64,000 bases of DNA. Source: Streptomyces griseus. GTDB taxonomy: Bacteria; Actinomycetota; Actinomycetes; Nanopelagicales; Nanopelagicaceae. The stretch lies in contig CAMBDL010000005.1 in the NCBI GenBank assembly GCA_945865365.1, positions 1 through 64,000 on the forward strand. The letters run 5' to 3'. Under the pieces are notes generated by a model, which was given only the letters and a program-made list of their open reading frames with translations, was not told where the DNA came from and made no database searches. This document shows positions 10,386-20,143 of this stretch, piece after piece; the stretch's first letter is position 1; each line of letters opens with the position of its first letter. The position numbers and the translations under genes were made by a program.

Positions 10386-12733
10386 ACCTTCACCACCGTA
10401 ACTACTACGCCATGTGCAGCGCCTAGGTTTACAAGTAATTGAGAACCACGTGAATTACGCGGCGCCCAGATTGCATCATCATGAATATCTTCAACTAAGG
10501 CTTCTAGCGTTACTGAGCCCAAGGCCGTTGAAATCTTGAGTTTGTCACCATCGACAACGCCCATTGAAGTTGCGCGCTTCGGTGAAATCACTGCAACGCT
10601 TTGGCGGGCCGTACCAGCTAAATTCTCTTCACCTTTTTGTAAAGTTCCAAGATCTAAAAGGCGACGCCATGAAGTAAGAACAAACTCGTTCTCCTTAAGC
10701 GATGAAGCCTTTTCAGATTTCACACTCTTCATTGTGGTGCGTGCGCCATCCCATGCGCCAAGAGAGGCAATCTCTTTTGCTGCTGCTGTGACAGTACCAA
10801 GATTGAGTGAAGCGCCCATCTCTTCGGCAATCATTGAAAGAATGCGGAGATCGCTTCGATTGAGTGAGTTATCTACTGCAGCATCAAATTTACGTGCGCG
10901 GCCTTCCCAGTTGAGGAAAGATCCACTCTTTTCAGTGATTGCGGCAACTGGCAAAATCACATTAGCGCGCTGTGTCACCTCACTTGGTGCGATTTCAAGA
11001 GATACAACAAAGGCTTTACCAAGTGCGGCTAAAGCGGTGGAGCTGTTATTGCCATCTAGTGGATCTACCCCACCAACTAGTAGCGCACCTAAGTCGCCCG
11101 AATTAATCGCAGCATAAATCTCATCGCTTGTGCGGCCAACCGAGTCCGGCAGTGATGGGGTATTCCATAGTGCAGCAATATCCACGCGGGCTGCCGCATC
11201 GGTTACTGGACGGCCACCGGGTAATAAGCTTCCAATGGCTCCGGCCTCGAGTGCACCGCGTTCTCCAGCTCGACGAGGTATCCAAGCCACCTTGGCACTA
11301 GTTGAATCTGCAAGTGCAGCGACTGCAGTTAAAACTCCAGCGCTCTCTGAGGCGCGTTCTCCAACAAGAATTAATGATTTAGTTGTCAGTGGCAATCCGA
11401 TAATCGCATCGGCTTCTTGACCAGGGGCAACCTTTACAAATTCGCCTTTGAGTTTTTCAACCCCGATAGATAGTTTGCTACCGATAGAGGTAACTTTTAG
11501 CGCACGCTTACGGAACTGCTTATTTAAACGTAGGAAGACGATTGGAGACTCTTCTTCAGGTTCAAAGCCAACCAAGACAACATGATCTGCGCGATCGATA
11601 TCAAGATAAGTAGTTGTTGAACCGACTACGCGGGCTGCAAGGAATTCACGTTCTTCTTCCGATGAAATCCGTGAGCGAAAATCAATATCGTTGGTGCCTA
11701 GAGCAACGCGCGCGAACTTGCTATAACCATATGCATCTTCATGTGTTGCGCGTCCGCCGACCAACACTGCAGCCTGTGCAGCTTTTAAACCTTGTGCTGC
11801 AGCAGCCAAAGCTTCTGGCCATGATGCCTGAACTAAATCACCATCACTATTGCGAACTTGTGGATGAGTAAAACGGTCGACGGCAGTGACATATTTAAAT
11901 GCCCAACGTCCTTTATCGCAGTTCCACTCTTCATTAACAGATGCATCTTCTCCTGCTAAGCGGCGAAGTGTCTTTCCACGACGGACATCGGTGCGCATAT
12001 CGCAACCCGATGCGCAGTGTTCGCATGCAGATGGCGTTGACACTAAATCAAATGGACGTGCGCGGAAACGATATGAAGCCCCAGTGAGTGCACCTACTGG
12101 ACAAATCTGAATGGTATTGCCTGAAAAATAAGACTTAAATGGCTGCTTTTCATAAATTCCTACTTGTTGCAGCGCTCCACGTTCATTAAGAGTGATGAAT
12201 GGATCGCTAGCAATTTGCTCTGAAAAACGAGTACAGCGCGCGCATAAAACACAGCGTTCGCGATCTAGCAAAACTTGAGATGAGATATTAATTGGCTTCT
12301 CAAATGTGCGTTTTACGCCTTGGAAACGTGACTCACTGTGTCCTGAACTAAGAGCTTGATTTTGAAGCGGACACTCGCCACCCTTATCGCAGACTGGGCA
12401 ATCCAGTGGGTGGTTAATTAGCAGTAGCTCCATTACGCCTTTTTGGGCTTTATCGGCGACAACTGAAGTTAATTGTGTCTTCACAATCATTCCTGGCTCA
12501 ACTGGAATCGTGCATGAGGCTTGTGGCTTAGGAAAAGCACGACCATTGATTTCAATATCAACTAAGCACTGGCGACATGCACCTACTGGATCTAATAATG
12601 GATGATCGCAAAAACGTGGGATTTGAATTCCAAGTTGTTCGGCAGCGCGAATTACTAAAGTGCCTTTAGGAACGCTTACTTCAAAGCCATCGATTACGAC
12701 AGTGATTATGTCTACCATTTCAGTGGTTGTCAT
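10382..12733 (-). CDS. nuoG: NADH-quinone oxidoreductase subunit G
   Basis: The 783-residue large iron-sulfur subunit of the peripheral arm. The N-terminal 2Fe-2S domain shows [28 protein letters not shown] follows, and then the CVLCARC cluster region. The rest is a molybdopterin-oxidoreductase-like domain with a further CEHCASGCD cluster motif near residue 230, the extra N7-type site seen in some bacteria. It abuts nuoF with no gap and overlaps nuoH by four bases. Length is within the actinobacterial range. Confidence 0.96.
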   Translation of the reverse strand: MTTTEMVDIITVVIDGFEVSVPKGTLVIRAAEQLGIQIPRFCDHPLLDPVGACRQCLVDIEINGRAFPKPQASCTIPVEPGMIVKTQLTSVVADKAQKGVMELLLINHPLDCPVCDKGGECPLQNQALSSGHSESRFQGVKRTFEKPINISSQVLLDRERCVLCARCTRFSEQIASDPFITLNERGALQQVGIYEKQPFKSYFSGNTIQICPVGALTGASYRFRARPFDLVSTPSACEHCASGCDMRTDVRRGKTLRRLAGEDASVNEEWNCDKGRWAFKYVTAVDRFTHPQVRNSDGDLVQASWPEALAAAAQGLKAAQAAVLVGGRATHEDAYGYSKFARVALGTNDIDFRSRISSEEEREFLAARVVGSTTTYLDIDRADHVVLVGFEPEEESPIVFLRLNKQFRKRALKVTSIGSKLSIGVEKLKGEFVKVAPGQEADAIIGLPLTTKSLILVGERASESAGVLTAVAALADSTSAKVAWIPRRAGERGALEAGAIGSLLPGGRPVTDAAARVDIAALWNTPSLPDSVGRTSDEIYAAINSGDLGALLVGGVDPLDGNNSSTALAALGKAFVVSLEIAPSEVTQRANVILPVAAITEKSGSFLNWEGRARKFDAAVDNSLNRSDLRILSMIAEEMGASLNLGTVTAAAKEIASLGAWDGARTTMKSVKSEKASSLKENEFVLTSWRRLLDLGTLQKGEENLAGTARQSVAVISPKRATSMGVVDGDKLKISTALGSVTLEALVEDIHDDAIWAPRNSRGSQLLVNLGAAHGVVVTVVKV

Positions 12734-14014
12734 TTAAGCACCTGCCTTAACAAATAGAGTTGATGCAACTGGATCAAATGGGCATCTACCTTGAGTCATA
12801 TGTGCAATGTATTCGTCACGGAAATATTTAATGGATGAAGTAATTGGACTAGTTGCGCCATCACCGAGTGCACAAAATGATCGACCTAAAATATTGTCGC
12901 AGAGATCTAATAACTTAGCTAAATCTGCTTCAATACCTTTGCCGTCCTCTAGGTCGCGAAGGATCTGCACTAACCACCACGTGCCTTCACGGCAAGGTGT
13001 GCACTTTCCGCACGATTCATGCTTATAAAACTCAGTCCATCGCAATACTGCACGCACAACACATGTTGTCTCATCAAAAATCTGTAGGGCTTTAGTTCCA
13101 AGCATTGAACCCGCCGCCGCTACGCCTTCGTAGTCCAAAGGAGTATCAAGGTGCTCCTGGGTAAAGATTGGAGTTGAAGATCCGCCAGGAGTCCAGAACT
13201 TCAAAGTGTGGCCCGTGCGAATGCCACCCGAGAGTTCAAGAATTTCGCGCAAAGTAATTCCGAGGGGGGCTTCAAACTGACCCGGGTTATTTACGTGGCC
13301 CGATAGCGAATAAAGCGTAGTTCCTTTGCTTTTTTCAGTGCCCATCGATTGATACCACTCAGCTCCGTTAGCAACAATCGCTGGAACTGCTGCTATGGAT
13401 TCAACATTGTTCACAACAGTAGGTCGCGCATACAAACCAGCAATCGCAGGAAAAGGTGGACGAAGGCGTGGCTGACCTCGGAAACCCTCTAGTGAATCTA
13501 AGAGCGCAGTCTCTTCGCCACAAATATATGCACCGGCACCAACGTGCAGTACTAAATCAACCCCATTTCCTAAGTGCCCCGCTTTGTAGGCATCTTCGAT
13601 GGCTTGGTTCATACGGCGAACAACATGCGTAACTTCTCCGCGGATATAAATAAATGCATGCTTTGCACGAATCGCATGGCAGGCAATGATGCAGCCTTCA
13701 ATCAGAACGTGTGGATTAGCCATGAGCAATGGCGTATCTTTACACGTTCCTGGCTCTGACTCATCGGCGTTAACAACTAAGTAATGATCTTTGTTATCAC
13801 CCTGCGGAATAAATCCCCACTTCATTCCCGTTGGAAATCCTGCCCCGCCTCGACCGCGCAAACCTGAATCTTTAACTAATTGAATCACTGCATCAGGATC
13901 CATAGTTAAAGCTTTTTGCGAAGCCTTGTATCCACCATGGCGCGTATAAGCCTCGATTGTAAAAGAGTCTTTTTCATCCCAATGAGCTGAAAGTACGGGC
14001 ACTAACTTCGTCAT
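12734..14014 (-). CDS. nuoF: NADH-quinone oxidoreductase subunit F (NADH and FMN binding)
   Basis: A 426-residue subunit where NADH is oxidised. The glycine-rich nucleotide motif GRGGAGFPTG (about 54-63) and the FMN region AYICGEETALL are intact. The 4Fe-4S motif ESCGKCTPCREGT for cluster N3 lies about 80 residues from the end. The start overlaps the nuoE stop by one base (TAATG). Confidence 0.97.
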   Translation of the reverse strand: MTKLVPVLSAHWDEKDSFTIEAYTRHGGYKASQKALTMDPDAVIQLVKDSGLRGRGGAGFPTGMKWGFIPQGDNKDHYLVVNADESEPGTCKDTPLLMANPHVLIEGCIIACHAIRAKHAFIYIRGEVTHVVRRMNQAIEDAYKAGHLGNGVDLVLHVGAGAYICGEETALLDSLEGFRGQPRLRPPFPAIAGLYARPTVVNNVESIAAVPAIVANGAEWYQSMGTEKSKGTTLYSLSGHVNNPGQFEAPLGITLREILELSGGIRTGHTLKFWTPGGSSTPIFTQEHLDTPLDYEGVAAAGSMLGTKALQIFDETTCVVRAVLRWTEFYKHESCGKCTPCREGTWWLVQILRDLEDGKGIEADLAKLLDLCDNILGRSFCALGDGATSPITSSIKYFRDEYIAHMTQGRCPFDPVASTLFVKAGA

Positions 14015-14640
14015 TATTTACCCTCTTTCGAAATCTTTAATCCAAGAAGTGAAGGTTGTCCGGCTTGAACACCTTCATGTGCTTTTCCATCATTTATTCC
14101 AGCAAGAACTGCAGAAGCCTCTTTCCATGTAACTAAAGAATTAGGACCACGTGTAGGAGGTTGTGGATTTCCATCGCGCATTGAATCCACTAAATCTTTT
14201 GCTGACTGCACAGTCTGGTTGTCGTAGAACTCCCAGTTGGCCATGACAACAGGTGCATAATCACAGGCAGCGTTGCACTCAATATGTTCAAGTGAGACTT
14301 TGCCATCGGCAGTTACGCCATCGTTTTCTACCCCAAGGTGCTCTTTTAATCCCGCAAAAATTGCATCTCCACCCATGACTGCACACAGTGTATTTGTGCA
14401 GACACCTACGTGATATTCACCAACTGGCTTGCGCTTGTATTGTGTATAAAAAGATGCAACTGCCGAGACTTCAGCGGTCTCTAACGTTAATAACTTTGCG
14501 ATTAATTCAATTCCTTCACCATCGACAAATCCAACTCGTGATTGCACAAAGTGCAATAGCGGCATGATCGCTGAACGTGAGCGTGGATAACGCTTGATCA
14601 TAGAATCCATGATTGCCAAATCTTCAGTTGAATAAGCCAT
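14014..14640 (-). CDS. nuoE: NADH-quinone oxidoreductase subunit E
   Basis: A 208-residue thioredoxin-fold subunit that binds a 2Fe-2S cluster. The four cysteines appear as CTNTLC and CNAAC. An extra 30-40 hydrophilic residues at the C-terminus are not part of the cluster domain. One-base overlaps link it to nuoD and nuoF. Confidence 0.96.
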   Translation of the reverse strand: MAYSTEDLAIMDSMIKRYPRSRSAIMPLLHFVQSRVGFVDGEGIELIAKLLTLETAEVSAVASFYTQYKRKPVGEYHVGVCTNTLCAVMGGDAIFAGLKEHLGVENDGVTADGKVSLEHIECNAACDYAPVVMANWEFYDNQTVQSAKDLVDSMRDGNPQPPTRGPNSLVTWKEASAVLAGINDGKAHEGVQAGQPSLLGLKISKEGK

Positions 14641-15977
14641 TAGCGGTCAACGCCTCCCATAACAGGATCGATAGATGCAACTGCACCAATAATGTCAGCG
14701 ATCATCCCGCCTTCACTCATTGCAGAAGTTGCTTGTAAGTTATTAAAAGATGGTTCGCGGAAGTGAACTCGATACGGACGTGTTCCGCCGTCAGAAACTA
14801 CGCTTGCACCAAGTTCACCACGTGGAGATTCGACAGTTGCGTAGACCTGGCCAGCTGGAACTTGGAAGCCTTCAGTAACTAATTTAAAGTGGTGAATTAA
14901 TGACTCCATTGATGTACCCATAATTTCGCGAATATGCGCAAGTGAATTACCAAGGCCATCGCTTCCTAAGGCTAATTGTGCTGGCCATGCAATTTTCTTA
15001 TCAGCCACCATTACTGGTGCACCTTGAAGTTTTTCCAACTTATCGAGGGCTTGTTCGATAATACGCAGAGACTGTTCTAATTCATTCATACGAATTAAGA
15101 AGCGACCATACACATCACATGTATCGGCAGTAATTACATCAAAGTTATAGTTTTCATAGCCGCAATATGGCTGTACCTTGCGAAGATCCCAAGGAAGGCC
15201 GGTAGAACGAAGTACTGGCCCTGTAATACCAAGCGTCGTAGCACCTGCAAGATCTAAGTAACCGATTCCCTGTGTGCGCTTGAGCCAGATTGAGTTGCCA
15301 ACAAGTAGTGACGTGTTGTCCTTAAAGTTCTTGCGCATTAATTTAACTGCATCACGAATCTTAGGGATTGCACCTTCGGGTAGATCTTGTTGAACTCCCC
15401 CTGGTCGGATATAGGCCATATTCATCCGTAATCCCGAGATCATTTCAAAGAGATCCAGAACGATTTCACGCTCGCGAAAGGCAAAGAACATCGGGGTAAT
15501 TGCGCCCAGCTCTAGTGCACCAGTGCCTAGCGCGACCATGTGTGAGGAGATGCGATTGAGCTCCATCATCATGACACGAATAACGCTAGCTCGCTCTGGA
15601 ACATCTTCAGTAATACCTAAGAGTTGTTCAACAGCTAAGCAATAAGCAGTCTCGTTAAATAATGGTGAAAGGTAATCCATGCGAGTTACAAACGTTGTTC
15701 CCTGAGTCCAGTTACGGAACTCCATATTTTTCTCAATTCCAGTGTGAAGGTAACCAATTCCGCAACGAACCTCAGTAACGGTCTCACCTTCTAGCTCAAG
15801 AATAAGTCGCAGTACCCCGTGTGTTGATGGATGTTGCGGACCCATGTTTACAACAACGCGTTCTTCTTTGGTTGAGCCAATCTCTTGAATTAGTGAATCC
15901 CAGTCTCCGCCAGTGACGGAAAAAACTGTGCCTTCAGTGGTATCGCGCGATGGCGCGTAAGGATCAAATGTTGTCAC
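14640..15977 (-). CDS. nuoD: NADH-quinone oxidoreductase subunit D
   Basis: A 445-residue subunit that forms the quinone head-group pocket with NuoB. The N-terminal [15 protein letters not shown] motif with the conserved histidine is present, as are [10 protein letters not shown] and the C-terminal [18 protein letters not shown]. Its start overlaps nuoC by four bases and its stop overlaps nuoE by one. Confidence 0.97.
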   Translation of the reverse strand: MTTFDPYAPSRDTTEGTVFSVTGGDWDSLIQEIGSTKEERVVVNMGPQHPSTHGVLRLILELEGETVTEVRCGIGYLHTGIEKNMEFRNWTQGTTFVTRMDYLSPLFNETAYCLAVEQLLGITEDVPERASVIRVMMMELNRISSHMVALGTGALELGAITPMFFAFREREIVLDLFEMISGLRMNMAYIRPGGVQQDLPEGAIPKIRDAVKLMRKNFKDNTSLLVGNSIWLKRTQGIGYLDLAGATTLGITGPVLRSTGLPWDLRKVQPYCGYENYNFDVITADTCDVYGRFLIRMNELEQSLRIIEQALDKLEKLQGAPVMVADKKIAWPAQLALGSDGLGNSLAHIREIMGTSMESLIHHFKLVTEGFQVPAGQVYATVESPRGELGASVVSDGGTRPYRVHFREPSFNNLQATSAMSEGGMIADIIGAVASIDPVMGGVDR

Positions 15978-16603
15978 TTGTAGCTCCTTCGCTCATCTGG
16001 AGCGGGAATTGTTGCGCCCTTATATTCGACGGCAATTCCACCGAGTGCATAATCTTTACGTTGCGGATGGCCTTGCCAGTCATCTGGCATTAAAATTCGT
16101 GTTAAACCAGGATGACCATCAAAAATAATTCCAAACATGTCAAAAGTTTCGCGCTCGTGCCAATTGTTTCCAGCCCATACTTCAACAAGTGAAGGAATGT
16201 GTGCATCAGAATCGGCAACTGCTACCTCTAGCCGAATACGGCGATTATTTGTCAGCGAAAGCAATGGATATACCGCACTGAATTCACGACCAGTCCTTTG
16301 AGGATAGTGAACTCCATTAACACCCATGCACATTTCAAACTTCAATGAATCGCGCAAAATTAATGCAACGGCAACGAGTTTTTCGCGCTTCACGTGCAAA
16401 GTAAGTTCGCCGCGATCTACAACAACTCGCTCAATTGCTTGCGAAAACTCTGGATAAGCCCGCTCTAAATCATCGGCAACGTCATCAAAATAACTACCGT
16501 AAGGGCGCTCAGATGAGCCTGTTGACGCAGGGGTGCGAACTAATCCGCTATAGCCAGATGTATCACCCGTACCGCGAGCGCCAAACATTCCAGAATCACT
16601 CAT
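15974..16603 (-). CDS. nuoC: NADH-quinone oxidoreductase subunit C
   Basis: A 209-residue peripheral-arm subunit without cofactor. The family signature [18 protein letters not shown] is complete, followed by [17 protein letters not shown]. It is a separate gene and not fused to nuoD, as is usual in Actinobacteria. It directly abuts nuoB. Confidence 0.97.
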   Translation of the reverse strand: MSDSGMFGARGTGDTSGYSGLVRTPASTGSSERPYGSYFDDVADDLERAYPEFSQAIERVVVDRGELTLHVKREKLVAVALILRDSLKFEMCMGVNGVHYPQRTGREFSAVYPLLSLTNNRRIRLEVAVADSDAHIPSLVEVWAGNNWHERETFDMFGIIFDGHPGLTRILMPDDWQGHPQRKDYALGGIAVEYKGATIPAPDERRSYK

Positions 16604-17161
16604 TTACGCTAACAAGCCCTTCATCTCAATAGTTGGCTTGGCGTTCATGGCGGCTAGCTCAACCTCCTTAATAATTTGTATGCGGTTAGCGCCAAGTTTT
16701 TCATCATAGATTTTTTCGTGAAGCTTCAATATTGCATCCATCAACATTTCAGGACGTGGTGGGCAGCCCGGTAGATAAATATCAACAGGAACAACGTGAT
16801 CAACACCTTGAACAACGGCGTAGTTATTAAACATTCCACCAGAAGATGCGCATGCACCCATGGCGATAACCCATTTAGGCGCCGACATTTGATCATAAAT
16901 CTGGCGAAGTACTGGCGCCATTTTGTTTGAAACTCGTCCGGCTACGATCATTAAATCTGCTTGACGTGGTGATGCACGGAAAACTTCCATACCAAAACGT
17001 GAAATGTCATATTTAGCTGCTGAACCAACGGCCATCATTTCGATGGCGCAGCATGCAAGACCAAAGGTTGCTGGCCATAGCGAGTTCTTGCGCATATAAC
17101 CAGCAAGTTTTTCAACAGTTGTTAATAAAAAGCCGCTAGGAATCTTCTCTTCTAGGCCCAT
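16604..17161 (-). CDS. nuoB: NADH-quinone oxidoreductase subunit B
   Basis: A 185-residue subunit carrying the terminal cluster N2, which hands electrons to menaquinone. The tandem cysteines are in LACCAIEMM, and the other two ligands are in the MGACASSGG region and PGCPPRPE. It lies three bases after nuoA and abuts nuoC. Confidence 0.97.
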   Translation of the reverse strand: MGLEEKIPSGFLLTTVEKLAGYMRKNSLWPATFGLACCAIEMMAVGSAAKYDISRFGMEVFRASPRQADLMIVAGRVSNKMAPVLRQIYDQMSAPKWVIAMGACASSGGMFNNYAVVQGVDHVVPVDIYLPGCPPRPEMLMDAILKLHEKIYDEKLGANRIQIIKEVELAAMNAKPTIEMKGLLA

Positions 17162-17164
17162 GTG

Positions 17165-17536
17165 CTAGTCCCATTCCAATCCACCGCGTCGCCATACATA
17201 TGCATATGCGACGAAAACTGTGCCAATAAAAATCGCCATTTCAACTAAACCAAAAACGCCTAACTTATCGAAAGTGACTGCCCATGGATAAAGGAAAACA
17301 ATTTCTATATCAAAGATAATAAATAGCATTGCAGTTAAAAAATACTTGACTGGAAAACGTCCACCTTCGGCAGCTTGTGGTGAAGGTTCGATTCCACACT
17401 CGTAAGCATCGGCCTTTGCCCGGTTATAGCGAGCTGGCCCCGTGAGTGCTCCAGCGGCAATTGAGATTATGGAAAAACCAAAGCCAATAGCCCCTAGCAC
17501 CAGGATCGGCACGTATGGATTGGATGTGGATATCAC
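17165..17536 (-). CDS. nuoA: NADH-quinone oxidoreductase subunit A
   Basis: A 123-residue, three-helix membrane subunit, first gene of the nuo operon. YECGIEP and the FDIEIVFLYPW helix are diagnostic. The GTG start has no ribosome site. A TAAGAT hexamer lies seven bases upstream, so the whole operon is probably read from a leaderless mRNA beginning at or next to this GTG. Confidence 0.96.
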   Translation of the reverse strand: MISTSNPYVPILVLGAIGFGFSIISIAAGALTGPARYNRAKADAYECGIEPSPQAAEGGRFPVKYFLTAMLFIIFDIEIVFLYPWAVTFDKLGVFGLVEMAIFIGTVFVAYAYVWRRGGLEWD

Positions 17537-17543
17537 GTAAGAA

Positions 17544-17549
17544 ATCTTA
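17544..17549 (-). promoter_or_regulatory. Probable -10 box of the nuo operon
   Basis: TAAGAT on the minus strand ends seven bases before the nuoA GTG. This matches the TANNNT spacing seen before many starts in the window. No convincing -35 was found. Confidence 0.55.
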
Positions 17550-17576
17550 GAGTCGATAGGCCTATGCCAATGACCG

Positions 17577-18269
17577 CTAGCCCTTTATCCCGCTGTGAAC
17601 TGCAACAACCCCAAAAGTCAGGTTTTTCCAGCTCACGAGCGTCCAGCCTGCCGCTGCCATGGCCGCTGCCAGATCGACTTGATTGGGCCAGGCGCGAATG
17701 GATTCAGCTAAATAGGCGTAGGCATCGGGATTTGAGGAGGTTTTCCGGGCGATAACAGGCAAGGCTCGCATGAGATAGCCCATATAGAGAGTACGAAATG
17801 GCCGCCATGTGGGGTGTGAGAACTCAACTACGACCATCCGGCCGCCTGGTTTAGTAACTCGAAGGGCTTGGGCCAGGGCCTTTGGGTAGTCAACGGTGTT
17901 ACGAAGGCCAAAGGAGATCGTGGTGACATCAAAGGTATTGGCCTCAAAAGGCAGGTTGAGGGCATCGGCTTTGGAAAAAGTCAGATATGGGCGGGAGTTT
18001 CGGCCTTGGGCCAACATCCCCTCTGAAAAATCCGTGGAGAGAACATCGGCACCGGCCTCATGCAGGGGTTGCGAGGATGAGCCCGGGCCTGCAGCTATAT
18101 CCAGAATCTTCATTCCTGGGGCAGGCGCGATTATCTTGGTTACTGCTTTGCGCCATGCCTTTGTGCGGCCAAGACTCAACAGATCATTAACAATGTCATA
18201 TCGCTTGGCGACTCCATCAAACATCGCAGCGACTTCATCGGGATCTTTATTTAGATGAGCGCGCGACAT
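17577..18269 (-). CDS. ubiE/menG: Demethylmenaquinone methyltransferase
   Basis: A 230-residue SAM-dependent methyltransferase for the last step of menaquinone synthesis. LDIAAGPGSSS is the SAM-binding glycine motif. The family block TISFGLRNTVDYPKAL, and the C-terminal SNPDAYAYLAESIRAWP, match MenG of mycobacteria. The ATG at 18269 gives MSRAHLNKDP, the N-terminus known from actinobacterial homologues. A GTG at 18302 would add 11 residues and has TAGGTT five bases before it, so it remains possible. The gene is clearly richer in G+C than the facing bioY. Confidence 0.93.
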   Translation of the reverse strand: MSRAHLNKDPDEVAAMFDGVAKRYDIVNDLLSLGRTKAWRKAVTKIIAPAPGMKILDIAAGPGSSSQPLHEAGADVLSTDFSEGMLAQGRNSRPYLTFSKADALNLPFEANTFDVTTISFGLRNTVDYPKALAQALRVTKPGGRMVVVEFSHPTWRPFRTLYMGYLMRALPVIARKTSSNPDAYAYLAESIRAWPNQVDLAAAMAAAGWTLVSWKNLTFGVVAVHSGIKG

Positions 18270-18327
18270 AGGTGCATTCTCTCGTGAAGTAGGCTCATCC
18301 ACAACTTAACCTACCGAGGAGAAGCTC

Positions 18328-18912
18328 ATGACATTTGCTGCAGGCTCACTTCGAGCAAGCGTTCTGCCTCGTAGTTCTGCAATTTCAAACATAGCGTTAA
18401 TTTCTGGTGGCGTACTCCTGCTTGCAGCATCTGCTCAAATTGCGATTCCTGTCCCTGGTTCTCCAGTACCTGTAACAGGTCAAACCCTTGGTGTCCTTTT
18501 AATTGGAACAAGTTATGGAAGCGGAATCGGCCTTGCAACGTTTGCTTTTTATTTACTAGCTGGAATTGCGGGAGCTCCTGTATTTGCTGGAGCAAGTTTT
18601 GGAATTGAGAAAGTTACTGGCGCGACTGGTGGATATTTAATCGGAATGTTAATAACTACGTACGTTCTAGGGCTATTAGCTAAACGCCGCCTTGATCAAA
18701 AATTTCTAACAGCACTTCCATTGATGCTACTTGGAAACGTAATTATTTTTTCATGTGGAATTATCTGGCTTCACTATTTCACTGGTAAAGACTGGACATG
18801 GACAATTAACGCTGGGTTGACTCCATTTATAGTCGGAGAGATTTTAAAAATTGCTATTGCCGGGACATCTCTACCAATTTTATGGCGGCTTGTTAATGCC
18901 AAGAAGCAGTAA
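18328..18912 (+). CDS. bioY: Biotin transporter substrate-binding subunit BioY
   Basis: A 194-residue membrane protein of the BioY family, the S component of ECF-type biotin importers. The family segments IPVPGSPVPVTGQTLGVLL and GIAGAPVFAG are both present, with about six helices. The ATG has GAGGAG six bases upstream. No bioM/bioN (ATPase and T component) lies nearby, so it either works alone or shares an energising module encoded elsewhere. It is ten bases upstream of menF and probably co-transcribed with it. Confidence 0.95.
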   Translation: MTFAAGSLRASVLPRSSAISNIALISGGVLLLAASAQIAIPVPGSPVPVTGQTLGVLLIGTSYGSGIGLATFAFYLLAGIAGAPVFAGASFGIEKVTGATGGYLIGMLITTYVLGLLAKRRLDQKFLTALPLMLLGNVIIFSCGIIWLHYFTGKDWTWTINAGLTPFIVGEILKIAIAGTSLPILWRLVNAKKQ

Positions 18913-18922
18913 GTAGCTACAT

Positions 18923-20143
18923 ATGCCTACCTTAATTCCGGTTACCACAACGCACCTAGGTGAGCATGTGCCACTCTTAGATCTTTTACCCGATGACGCG
19001 CCTCTTGCCTGGGTTCGCAATGGTGAAGGATTAGTTGGATGGGGAGTCCATGCAACAACTACCGTCAGCGGACCACATCGTTTTGCTGATGCTAGGCATT
19101 GGTGGCAAAAACAACTTGAAGGCTTTGCGGTGTCAAATTCGGTTCATGGCAGCGGCACTGGTCCTCTTTTATTTACTTCATTTTCTTTCTCTCCCAATGA
19201 TTCCTCTGTCTTGATAATTCCTAAGATAATTGTAGGTAAGAAGGGCGATAAATCCTGGATCACATGGCTTGGTTCATCCCCACAACCTACTTTGAAGTCG
19301 GAGCAAAGAATTTTCTTGCCTAACCCGGTTCGTTGGAATGAAGATCAAGACACTGATGCACATTGGAAACAACGTGTAACTGATTCAGTTCAGCGAATAC
19401 ACGATGGTGTGTTAGATAAAGTTGTACTTGCGCGTGATTTCTCTGGAACGGCGCAATCACCAATCGATGCACGATCGATTTTGAAGAAATTAGCTGCTGA
19501 ATACCCCTCAACATGGAGCTTTGCAGTCTCAGGCCTTGTTGGTGCGACTCCAGAACTCTTACTCCGTCTATCTCGCACAATGGTTACTTCACGCGTGCTT
19601 GCAGGAACGATCAGTAAAACCGGCGATGATGAGCGGGATCTAGCTCTTGCAGCTTCACTTGCACGTTCTTCTAAAGATTTAGAAGAACATGAGTATGCGG
19701 TGCGATCGGTTGCTGATGCGCTTGAACCTTTTTGCACATCAACAAATGTTCCAGAGTCACCGTATGTCTTGCACTTAGCAAATGTCATGCACCTTGCAAC
19801 AGATGTAACTGGTGCATTGGCAGAAAAACTTGCCCATGTTGATGCTTTTACAATTCTTGAACAACTACATCCTTCGGCGGCAGTGTGTGGAACTCCGCGA
19901 GCAATAGCTAGTGAGTTGATTAATGAAATCGAAGGAATGTCTCGCGGTCGATATGCAGGGCCAGTTGGGTGGATCGATGCAGCAGGCGATGGCGAACTCG
20001 GAATCGCTCTGCGTTGTGGCCAAATAAACGCCAACGCAGTTCGCATATTTGCGGGTTGTGGAATTGTTGCTGGATCTAATGCAGATATAGAGCTTGCTGA
20101 AAGTGAAGCGAAGTTAGTTCCAATGCGTAGTGCACTCTCTTAA
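18923..20143 (+). CDS. menF: Isochorismate synthase
   Basis: A 406-residue chorismate-binding enzyme that turns chorismate into isochorismate, the entry to menaquinone synthesis. GATPELLLRL, SRVLAGTISKTG, HLHPSAAVCGTPR-like residues (QLHPSAAVCGTPR) and the C-terminal IFAGCGIVAGSN are typical of the MenF/EntC/DhbC group. The men context points to menaquinone and not siderophore production. Its stop overlaps the convergent menD stop by four bases. Confidence 0.93.
   Translation: MPTLIPVTTTHLGEHVPLLDLLPDDAPLAWVRNGEGLVGWGVHATTTVSGPHRFADARHWWQKQLEGFAVSNSVHGSGTGPLLFTSFSFSPNDSSVLIIPKIIVGKKGDKSWITWLGSSPQPTLKSEQRIFLPNPVRWNEDQDTDAHWKQRVTDSVQRIHDGVLDKVVLARDFSGTAQSPIDARSILKKLAAEYPSTWSFAVSGLVGATPELLLRLSRTMVTSRVLAGTISKTGDDERDLALAASLARSSKDLEEHEYAVRSVADALEPFCTSTNVPESPYVLHLANVMHLATDVTGALAEKLAHVDAFTILEQLHPSAAVCGTPRAIASELINEIEGMSRGRYAGPVGWIDAAGDGELGIALRCGQINANAVRIFAGCGIVAGSNADIELAESEAKLVPMRSALS

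Noticed and set aside
10536-11117. Open frame of 193 codons on the plus strand opposite nuoG
   Set aside because: It lies fully inside a well-conserved gene, has no recognisable domain and no start signal. It is a shadow frame.
18270-18302. Longer ubiE start at GTG 18302 with TAGGTT five bases upstream
   Set aside because: The ATG at 18269 gives the MSRA-type N-terminus of mycobacterial MenG. The longer form is kept as an alternative only.
19390-20046. Open frame of 218 codons on the minus strand opposite menF
   Set aside because: Serine/arginine-rich translation typical of a reversed coding frame; menF itself has all its motifs.
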